Origin: CAYUPY01 sp964446595
Lineage (GTDB): Bacteria; Patescibacteriota; Dojkabacteria; J137; JAEUSD01
Direction: 5' to 3'
Assembly (NCBI GenBank): GCA_964446595.1
Contig: CAYUPY010000043.1
Location: 1-11,926 of the forward strand
DNA: 11,926 bases
Part shown: positions 7,306-11,926 of the stretch, piece by piece
How the letters are laid out: each line of letters opens with the position of its first letter
How positions within the stretch are numbered: position 1 is the first letter of the stretch
Made by a program: the position numbers and the translations under genes
Notes under the pieces: model-generated
Told to the model about the DNA's origin: nothing
The model's input: the letters and a program-made list of their open reading frames with translations, nothing else
Database searches by the model: none

Positions 7306-7594
7306 CCCGTTCAGTCAGCGCGCTTATCTCTAGTGATAGATCAGCGAGACAAGACGCAGAAGTTTCTTGGCCAGGGAAAGCATAGTGCTGTGCGTTAATG
7401 AAACAGATCATGTCTATATCTCCTATTTCTTTTTTTAGACCGAAAGCATCAACCGCCGGCACCTTTGTGATTCCCCCCACGTATCCAATAGTTAGAATCC
7501 AGGGGTTTTCCTCTAAGCACTTGTCTACAATAGCTGCAACCTCATCTAGAAAGGAGAATTTGTTAGGGTTTGGGGGTAAAGAAAGCTCAGGCAT
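7247..7594 (-). CDS. N-terminal segment of the same frameshifted gene, possible nucleotidyltransferase-like fold
   Basis: ATG at 7594, close to the scaffold gap; the frame hits TAG at 7247-7249 after 115 residues. Residues 34-66 read LTIGYVGG ... GLKKEIGDIDMICFI: a GG followed by a DxD on a hydrophobic strand, loosely like the hG[GS]...DxD core of nucleotidyltransferases. The spacing between GG and D59 is longer than usual, so this is only a suggestion. The last 10-20 residues (after about HNPYTSFK) are probably out of frame. The promoter would lie in or beyond the gap; the only visible candidate is TATAAA on the minus strand at 7612-7617. Confidence 0.55.
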   Translation of the reverse strand: MPELSLPPNPNKFSFLDEVAAIVDKCLEENPWILTIGYVGGITKVPAVDAFGLKKEIGDIDMICFINAQHYAFPGQETSASCLADLSLEISALTERDGLHLCAFHNPYTSFKSSR

Positions 7595-7598
7595 ATGG

Positions 7599-7608
7599 NN
7601 NNNNNNNN
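7599..7608. other. Scaffold gap (10 Ns)
   Basis: Ten undetermined bases lie between the divergent 7594 and 7674 genes. The round number suggests a placeholder, so the real distance and any promoter elements here are unknown. Confidence 0.98.
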
Positions 7609-7665
7609 GGTTTATATTAAGAATGGATTATAGCACGACTATAGAATGAGTTGTGTGTTTAAAGT

Positions 7666-7671
7666 AGGAAG
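7666..7671 (+). promoter_or_regulatory. Shine-Dalgarno-like site of the DUF1653 gene
   Basis: AGGAAG lies two bases before the ATG at 7674, a short spacing. A TAGAAT at 7642-7647 could be a -10 box, giving a leader of about 20 bases. This gene therefore appears to use a leader, unlike several neighbours. Confidence 0.45.
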
Positions 7672-7673
7672 CT

Positions 7674-7961
7674 ATGTTAAAATTTTATATGAGCCACAAA
7701 ACAGCACCCGAACTTAAATCACTGCTTGCCGAAGCTGCAGAACTAGTACCGAGAGGGAGTCTCTGGTCACACTACAAAAACCCTCTACACTTATACTCTA
7801 TTGCCGATCTTGTAATTATTGAAGCAAGCGAAGAGGTGGGTGTTGTTTATGAGGCGGAGTACGAATCACTCAAGGGAGTAAGGTTTCTCCGCCCTCTGTC
7901 AGATTTTCTGGCCGCAGTTGAATGGGAGGGAGAGACCAGAAAACGATTCACTCTAAATTAG
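7674..7961 (+). CDS. DUF1653 domain protein
   Basis: A 95-residue soluble protein. Residues about 29-93 follow the DUF1653 pattern: a small SH3-like beta fold with GSLWSHYK (29-35), Y41, EVGVVYEAEY (54-63), FLRPLSDF (71-78) and a closing RF (91-92). Family members are usually 60-80 residues, so this one has a helical N-terminal extension of about 28 residues (APELKSLLAEAAELVP). The biochemical role of DUF1653 is not established. It stands alone between the scaffold gap and the sigma factor gene and ends in TAG. Confidence 0.8.
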   Translation: MLKFYMSHKTAPELKSLLAEAAELVPRGSLWSHYKNPLHLYSIADLVIIEASEEVGVVYEAEYESLKGVRFLRPLSDFLAAVEWEGETRKRFTLN

Positions 7962-7997
7962 GGTAGATCTGCACTACTGCGCTTTAGGGAAATTTTG

Positions 7998-8006
7998 TGC
8001 CATAAT
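7998..8006 (+). promoter_or_regulatory. Extended -10 promoter of the sigma factor gene, leaderless arrangement
   Basis: TGC followed by CATAAT (8001-8006) forms an extended -10 element. Five bases separate it from the ATG at 8012, placing the expected transcript start on the A of ATG. No SD precedes the gene. The -35 region is weak, as tolerated by extended -10 promoters. No GAAC-type ECF promoter is visible, so autoregulation is not evident. Confidence 0.6.
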
Positions 8007-8011
8007 CTCCT

Positions 8012-8578
8012 ATGACACTGGAGGAAGAACTTTCTTTAATTGAGCAAGCAAAAACGGATCGCAGTGCATTCGTGAAGCTTTATCGTGCCTATGTGGAAAG
8101 AGTTTATCGCTATTGTTACCTGCGTCTGCCGAATCAAGAAGTAGCTGAAGATGTGACTTCAATCGTATTCGAAAAGTTAATTGAAGGGATTGCGCGGATT
8201 GATACGAGCCAGGGGCATCGTCTCAGTGCGTGGCTATTTAAGGTGGCACATAATCAAATTGTCGACTTTTACCGGAAGACGAAACCAGGACGGTTGGACT
8301 GGGTTGCAGAAACTGAATTACCTGTACAAGACAGCGGTGAGGATGAGTTTTTGAAACAGCAGACGCGGCGATTGCAAATCGCCGCGTCCATGCCGAACTT
8401 GAATAAGCGCTATCAGCAGATTATCAGCTTAAAATTTTTTGCGGAATTAGAGACTGAGGAGATCGCGGTGCAGTTGGGGATAAATTCCAAGAACGTGTAT
8501 CTGTTGCTGCACCGCGCTTTGCAGGCATTTAAGAAAGAAATTGAGAAAAATTTTGAGAAAAGTGAAATATTTATCTAA
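8012..8578 (+). CDS. ECF-family RNA polymerase sigma factor
   Basis: The 188-residue protein has the two-domain layout and length of ECF (group 4) sigma factors. Region 2 covers about 19-89 (FVKLYRAYVERVYRYCYLRL, AEDVTSIVFEKLIEGI, then LSAWLFKVAHNQIVDFYRK), with the aromatic and basic residues used in core binding and -10 melting. Region 4 covers about 119-176, with a helix-turn-helix LETEEIAVQLGINSKNVYLLLHRALQAFKKE. The linker (about 92-126) contains a perfect palindrome at DNA level. It is followed 21 bases later by a membrane-anchored FecR-domain protein, the usual genetic arrangement of an ECF sigma factor and its regulator. It would direct polymerase to a set of promoters not visible in this window. 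Confidence 0.93.
   Translation: MTLEEELSLIEQAKTDRSAFVKLYRAYVERVYRYCYLRLPNQEVAEDVTSIVFEKLIEGIARIDTSQGHRLSAWLFKVAHNQIVDFYRKTKPGRLDWVAETELPVQDSGEDEFLKQQTRRLQIAASMPNLNKRYQQIISLKFFAELETEEIAVQLGINSKNVYLLLHRALQAFKKEIEKNFEKSEIFI
8362..8388. repeat. Perfect GC-rich palindrome in the sigma2-sigma4 linker
   Basis: Arms GACGCGGCGATT (8362-8373) and AATCGCCGCGTC (8377-8388) pair over all 12 bases around a 3-base loop GCA. It encodes residues about 117-126 between the two sigma domains, in frame. No T-run follows. Chance formation of a 12-bp stem with such a small loop is unlikely in a window this size. Confidence 0.87.
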
Positions 8579-8599
8579 GTTATTCGTTATCAGAAGTGT

Positions 8600-10303
8600 A
8601 TGGCCATACAAAGCAAACACCAACAACTGAAAAAGGCGGCTGATTACTTTCAGCCAGCAAAAGAAAGTGTTGTGATGCGAACCGAGTTTGCCGATCAATT
8701 AGAAGAGCAGCTCGTAGCAAAATACATTTCTTATCAAACGAATAAAATGGAAACTAAAAAATCATTCTGGCAAGCTTCTGCTTGGACAAAAGGTGTGGCT
8801 TTGGCCGGTATGGCAGCGATTTTCGTGCTGGCTGGACTTCTAATTCAGCAGCAAAGTACTTTAGATGTCAATAATAACACTGGCACTATTATTCCAACAA
8901 CTTTGAGTGGCGATTTGGCATACTTCGAAGGTGAAGTTGAGTATCGCAAGGCTGGTGAGGCGGCTGGTTGGATGACAGTCCAAAATGGGATGGACTTTAA
9001 TGAAGGTGATTCAATTCGTACTTTTGAAGATGGACGTGCGATCATCAACCTAGATGACGGCAGCGCTATTCGCCTAAACTACAATTCCGAGGTTGAACTT
9101 ACTGCTCTAGATCCGCAGGAAATGCAGATCACAAATCTAGAAGGTGAGGTATACACTCGTGTGGCCAAACTGGACCGAGAATTTGCAGTTTTAACTGATG
9201 AAGCCAGATACTTATCTTTGGGTACTGCCTACACTACTCTAAACACAGAGTCTGATGAAGGCGTAAAAGTCTTTGAAAGCAAGGTGCAGGTTGAGCTGAA
9301 GGACTCTGGTGATCAAATTATCGTGAACGAAGGTGAAGAGTTCGATAAAAAAACAAAAGAGAAAGATTCTCTGACTGTTGAGGAAATTAAAAAGGATGAG
9401 TTTGCTTTGTGGAATAAACAAAAAGATGAGCAGAACGAGGAATACAAAGACATGTTAGGCAAGTTAGCTGATCTAGAAGCGCCATCCATTAAATTGAATT
9501 TTAAGAATGGCGCCACGGTAAGCAAAGCCAAGTTTATTGTAAGCGGTGAAACTGAAGCAGGGGCAGAAGTGAAAGTGAAAGGCAAAGTTGTAAACAATGA
9601 CAACGGCAGCTTTAGCAAGCAGGTTAACCTCAAAGAAGGGCTAAACAAGTTCTACATTGTGGTAAGTGATCTTGCTGGCAATCAAACCAGTCAGGTTGTA
9701 AAAGTTACTTACAATGCAGCAAACGATAACTCTGGTTCTCAGCCTACTGACAATACAGGAACTGGAATTACAATCACCAGCGTGCAAGTACAGGGTAACG
9801 GTATCAAGGTTACTTGGAGTGTGAACGGGCTAAGTACGCCACAAGGATTTAAAGTAGTTTATGGAACAGGTGCGAATCCTACCTATCCTGCCAACAATCC
9901 AACATATTTCTCTGACCCAGGAACCAGAAGCGCATTTATTAATGTAAGTGACGGTAAGACATATCACTTTAGAGTGTGTCGCTACCTGGATGGATCATGT
10001 GATAGTTACAGCAATAACGCAACGGCTACAGCACCGAGCGTAAGTCCAATCACTAGTCTTTCTGCCAGCTTTAATGGTAGCAATAAGCTAACTTGGACAA
10101 CTAACACTGGCACACTTGGTCAGGGATTCAAAATTGCCTACAGTGAAACTAATCCTAATCCAAACTATCCAGATCAAAGTATTGCCTACATTGATGGGTT
10201 TGAGTACTCAATCAATAAAAATGGATACTACCGAATTTGTGCCTGGAACGGTGGCGGTGGTTGTACAGCAGTTTCCAGCGTGATTGAGGTGACGAACTTC
10301 TAA
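8600..10303 (+). CDS. Membrane-anchored FecR-domain protein with Ig-like and FN3-like ectodomains (putative anti-sigma regulator)
   Basis: A 567-residue protein. Residues 1-63 are cytoplasmic and helical, with RTEFADQLEEQL (27-38), suited to sigma binding. A membrane segment follows at about 64-83 (KGVALAGMAAIFVLAGLLIQ). Residues about 104-250 match the FecR domain: GDSIRTFEDGRAIINLDDGS (136-155), ITNLEGEVYTRV (177-188), VKVFESKVQVEL (222-233), VNEGEEF (242-248). A charged linker leads to an Ig-like domain (about 293-371: VSGETEAGAEVKVKG, LKEGLNKFYIVVSDLAGN). Two FN3-like repeats end the protein (about 389-478 and 483-566), each with a Cys pair (C460/C467; C547/C555) likely to form disulfides outside. 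It lies 21 bases after the sigma gene and is probably co-transcribed. No TonB-dependent receptor is nearby, so the signal likely acts on this protein's own ectodomain. ATG 8600 has no clear SD. Confidence 0.88.
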   Translation: MAIQSKHQQLKKAADYFQPAKESVVMRTEFADQLEEQLVAKYISYQTNKMETKKSFWQASAWTKGVALAGMAAIFVLAGLLIQQQSTLDVNNNTGTIIPTTLSGDLAYFEGEVEYRKAGEAAGWMTVQNGMDFNEGDSIRTFEDGRAIINLDDGSAIRLNYNSEVELTALDPQEMQITNLEGEVYTRVAKLDREFAVLTDEARYLSLGTAYTTLNTESDEGVKVFESKVQVELKDSGDQIIVNEGEEFDKKTKEKDSLTVEEIKKDEFALWNKQKDEQNEEYKDMLGKLADLEAPSIKLNFKNGATVSKAKFIVSGETEAGAEVKVKGKVVNNDNGSFSKQVNLKEGLNKFYIVVSDLAGNQTSQVVKVTYNAANDNSGSQPTDNTGTGITITSVQVQGNGIKVTWSVNGLSTPQGFKVVYGTGANPTYPANNPTYFSDPGTRSAFINVSDGKTYHFRVCRYLDGSCDSYSNNATATAPSVSPITSLSASFNGSNKLTWTTNTGTLGQGFKIAYSETNPNPNYPDQSIAYIDGFEYSINKNGYYRICAWNGGGGCTAVSSVIEVTNF

Positions 10304-10335
10304 ATCTAAACCAACAGGAAACGAGAAAAAGGGGG

Positions 10336-10365
10336 GTGCGCGAGGGCCGAAAGGCCCTCGCGCAC
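10336..10365. terminator. Strong bidirectional hairpin terminator
   Basis: Arms GTGCGCGAGGGCC (10336-10348) and GGCCCTCGCGCAC (10353-10365) pair perfectly over 13 bases around a GAAA tetraloop. On the minus strand the stem is followed by CCCCC then TTTTT, a good intrinsic terminator for the 10899-10369 gene. On the plus strand it is followed by a weaker TATTTA. It lies between two convergent stop codons (10303 and 10369) and serves both genes. Confidence 0.87.
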
Positions 10366-10368
10366 TAT

Positions 10369-10899
10369 TTAAAAGGGCTTCAACTCATTCCAATAATACA
10401 AAATCGCAAACCACATAAGCAGGATGATTACGGCCACGATGTAGCAGCCGGTAACCGACAGAATTTTTGTTATTAGCGGTATCTGCTTCCCGAATCGCTT
10501 ACGCAATTGGTGATCATTGTTCTCCTCTTTGCTAAAATTTCCGCCAAGTTTTTTGGAAAAGAGGCTTAGAATTTTCTCGTATTCTTCAGTGCCAGTTGGG
10601 ATGTGCAGGTAGGCTAATTCTAGTTTCTTGACACCTTTCCGCTTCGTAAACAGCATTATCTTTTGATAAGCATTCCCAAAATCTAGTGCTTCCTTACTGC
10701 CAGGTGGCAAAACTTGTAAAAACTCTGGGTGTTCTTTGGAGTAATCAAACTTTTGGTGCTCCAGCAATCCAGCAAATTCCAATTCTTCCCAGCCATAATT
10801 CTGCGAGAAGAACAGACTGCTAACAGAAATTCCATCATCTGTAAGCCTAGTCTTAACTTCAATAAACCTTAAAACCTTGTAAGAGTATTCTATTTGCAT
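10369..10899 (-). CDS. Tail-anchored protein, unrecognised
   Basis: A 176-residue protein with a soluble N-terminal part (about 1-140) and one C-terminal membrane segment (about 147-170, TGCYIVAVIILLMWFAILYYW) preceded by basic residues (LRKRFGKQ), so most of the protein probably faces the cytoplasm. The early part (VLRFIEVKTRLTDDGISVSSLF, NYGWEELEFAGLL) has a strand pattern and a WEEL motif loosely like bacterial PH-like domains; this is a weak suggestion. It has its own promoter and terminator, so it is a single-gene unit. Ends in TAA. Confidence 0.75.
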   Translation of the reverse strand: MQIEYSYKVLRFIEVKTRLTDDGISVSSLFFSQNYGWEELEFAGLLEHQKFDYSKEHPEFLQVLPPGSKEALDFGNAYQKIMLFTKRKGVKKLELAYLHIPTGTEEYEKILSLFSKKLGGNFSKEENNDHQLRKRFGKQIPLITKILSVTGCYIVAVIILLMWFAILYYWNELKPF

Positions 10900-10904
10900 A
10901 CTTG

Positions 10905-10933
10905 ATTTTAGTCAGGTACTTGAAAAATGACAA
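10905..10933 (-). promoter_or_regulatory. Complete promoter of the 10899 gene, leaderless arrangement
   Basis: On the minus strand there is TTGTCA (10928-10933), a 17-base spacer, and TAAAAT (10905-10910), then five bases to the ATG at 10899. This is the best complete promoter in the window and predicts a transcript that starts on the A of the start codon. There is no SD. Confidence 0.75.
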
Positions 10934-10956
10934 CTCGAAGTCCTAGAGCACAAGGA

Positions 10957-10983
10957 ACGCCGCCGCCCTGCGGGCGGCGGCGT
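10957..10983 (-). terminator. GC-rich hairpin downstream of the DUF5648 gene
   Basis: Arms ACGCCGCCGCCC (10957-10968) and GGGCGGCGGCGT (10972-10983) pair perfectly over 12 bases around a 3-base loop TGC. It begins 22 bases past the TAG at 11006-11008. No T-run follows on the minus strand (GTTCCTTGTG), so termination is inferred from position and stability. It also shields the promoter at 10905-10933 from readthrough. Confidence 0.65.
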
Positions 10984-11005
10984 AAACTAACTTAAAATTG
11001 AAAAC

Positions 11006-11509
11006 CTATTCCAGCGCCAAAACTCTAAACGCAACACCCTCGTCATCAAAGACAGTGTTAAAGCGTGAGTCATTCTTCAGAGCGTTGATTTCATTGCTAA
11101 ACGCTGTAAAGAAGTGAGCACTAGTGTCTGGATTGTAGAATTTCTGTAGGTCTGTACCAAAATCACTATCAGAGCGGTAAACATAGAACTTAATTCCTTC
11201 GTCCTGGAACGGAGGACTGAATTGGTTTCTCACTTTATTTGCCTGAGATTCACTAGCAGTGTAAAAGTGAACACCTTTGCCTTGGTTGTAGTATCGGTGC
11301 ATTACTACAGTATCCAGGCTACTTGTAGTTGAAGAACTCTGCGTTGTTGTTGCACTCGATGACGACACAATTTCATCTACAACTTGTAAATATTGACCAA
11401 CTCCTGAAAAATAAGCATAATCTTGACCTGTTTGCTTGTCTTTAAGTTTGCATCCTGCAAATAGAGCTGAGATTTCATCTCCAGTTTCTACTTGTGAATA
11501 GTCATACAC
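11006..11509 (-). CDS. C-terminal part of a DUF5648-type surface protein
   Basis: The open frame after an in-frame TGA encodes 167 residues from a nominal GTG at 11509; no real start is apparent and the same frame continues upstream of the TGA. A Ser/Thr-rich linker (about 48-65) leads to two DUF5648-like half repeats: HRYYNQGKGVHFYTASESQ (71-89) with FQDEGIKFYVY (101-111), and LQKFYNPDTSAHFFTAFSNE (121-140) with FDDEGVAFRVLA (154-165). This domain is common at the ends of secreted bacterial proteins, often near peptidoglycan- or host-active enzymes; no enzyme domain is visible here. It is followed by a strong hairpin. It is best read as the end of a larger secreted protein. Confidence 0.82.
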   Translation of the reverse strand: MYDYSQVETGDEISALFAGCKLKDKQTGQDYAYFSGVGQYLQVVDEIVSSSSATTTQSSSTTSSLDTVVMHRYYNQGKGVHFYTASESQANKVRNQFSPPFQDEGIKFYVYRSDSDFGTDLQKFYNPDTSAHFFTAFSNEINALKNDSRFNTVFDDEGVAFRVLALE

Positions 11510-11926
11510 CTCCCAAGCAAATCAAACTTCAATTCTTTCGGCGGTTTGACCTTGATTATAAGGAATGTCGTTAAAATTACCCTTAATAGTTAAGTATTTA
11601 CCTTTACTAAAATCATTTGCATAATAGTCATTTTTCCTGCGGCAACTTCTACTTTTGCCGGTGAATTTTCTTCTCCAGCCCTGGCCCTGGTTTTAGTAGG
11701 TAGGTAATTGGCGTACAATATTCCCTGGAAGGTAACCTCATCCAGCACAATACCGTTTTCTAAATACTTAAGGTTAATGTTCGAATTACCTACCTTGCTT
11801 ACGTATACAGAATTGTTTTCCTCAGTTGTAGCAGGGAGCTCTCTACCGCTTACAGTCCATTGCCAGCTACCACTACTTGAAAAGTCTCCTTTGAGCCCGT
11901 CCGGAATTTTTCATAGCTGGGAAAAG
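11510..11926 (-). pseudogene. Upstream, frame-broken part of the DUF5648 surface protein, N-terminus beyond right edge
   Basis: From the window edge to about 11636 one frame is open and beta-rich (SSSGSWQWTVSG, NSVYVSKVGNSNINLKYL, IVLDEVTFQGILYANYL, SPAKVEVAAGK); it ends at TAA 11590-11592. The next frame carries on naturally with NDYYANDFSKGKYLTIKG and NFNDIPYNQGQTAERIEV, then reaches TGA at 11522-11524, after which the same frame gives FAWEVYDYSQVETG and the DUF5648 part. One missing A in the run at 11631-11635 would restore the first break. The TGA needs a substitution or readthrough. The content is Ig-like. Whether this is decay or read error cannot be decided from the sequence. Confidence 0.65.

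Noticed and set aside
8464..8516. Inverted repeat CGCGGTGCAG / CTGCACCGCG with a 33-base loop in the sigma4 region
   Set aside because: The long loop makes chance formation plausible in a window of this size, and it lies in conserved helix-turn-helix coding sequence.
9239..9648. Minus-strand open frames of 60 and 111 codons
   Set aside because: They are shadows of the FecR-domain protein; the plus-strand frame has clear domains here.
11522..11524. UGA recoded as Gly or Trp throughout the organism
   Set aside because: The long intact frames contain no in-frame TGA despite many Gly codons, and this TGA lies in a gene with another lesion; only a weak possibility is kept in the findings.
11631..11635. 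Programmed -1 frameshift or polymerase slippage at the A5 run
   Set aside because: Five As are too few for efficient slippage, and the sequence does not fit an X XXY YYZ heptamer in the zero frame.
11880..11926. Two compensating one-base errors near the right edge giving a more domain-like IPDGLKGDFSSSG reading
   Set aside because: The frame is open to the edge without any correction, so invoking two errors is not needed.

Overview
The window looks like a chromosomal segment from an uncultivated bacterium, most likely of the Patescibacteria/CPR type. The reasons are mixed: very large secreted proteins built from DUF2341, fibronectin-III (FN3) and Ig-like modules, a DUF5648 surface protein, a DUF1653 protein, mostly unrecognised small genes, several apparently leaderless genes, and a 10-N scaffold gap typical of a metagenome assembly. 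Base composition is moderate (roughly 40-45% GC by eye). No tRNA, rRNA, CRISPR array, transposase or phage gene was seen.

Layout from left to right. Positions 1-3138 (minus strand) hold the first 1046 codons of a secreted multidomain surface protein that runs off the left edge, with a good promoter and ribosome binding site at 3146-3185. Just behind that promoter, 3202-3520 (plus) is the decayed C-terminal third of a YdfG-like short-chain dehydrogenase. Two plus-strand genes follow: a divergent Ser/Thr-kinase-like protein (3551-4561) and an unrecognised soluble protein (4621-5685). The latter overlaps by 14 bases the end of a convergent minus-strand unit (5672-6900): a single-pass membrane protein whose reading frame is probably broken near 6150-6180. 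Another minus-strand gene (6967-7594) is split into two overlapping frames. After the N gap come a DUF1653 gene (7674-7961) and an ECF-type sigma factor (8012-8578), then a membrane-anchored FecR-domain protein with Ig/FN3 ectodomains (8600-10303). A strong bidirectional terminator (10336-10365) separates this from a minus-strand tail-anchored protein (10369-10899). The right end (11006-11926, minus) is a DUF5648 surface protein interrupted by a frameshift and an in-frame TGA.

The most coherent functional unit is the sigma factor plus FecR pair. It looks like a cell-surface signalling module in which the membrane protein would hold or release the sigma factor according to what its extracellular FN3-like domains sense. 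The second FN3-like domain carries the same YYxxC...C(S/T)AVSS ending as an FN3 domain of the large surface protein at the left end.

Two sequence-level patterns stand out. (1) Three genes have a -10 hexamer exactly five bases before the ATG, which puts the predicted transcription start on the A of the start codon (leaderless genes); two more are close to this arrangement. (2) There are five perfect, mostly GC-rich hairpins with 10-13 bp stems and 3-4 base loops. Two lie between genes as terminators, but three lie inside coding regions, two of them in interdomain linkers, and they keep the frame. The reading-frame lesions, the single in-frame TGA and the N gap cluster in particular genes and may be assembly or read errors rather than biology.
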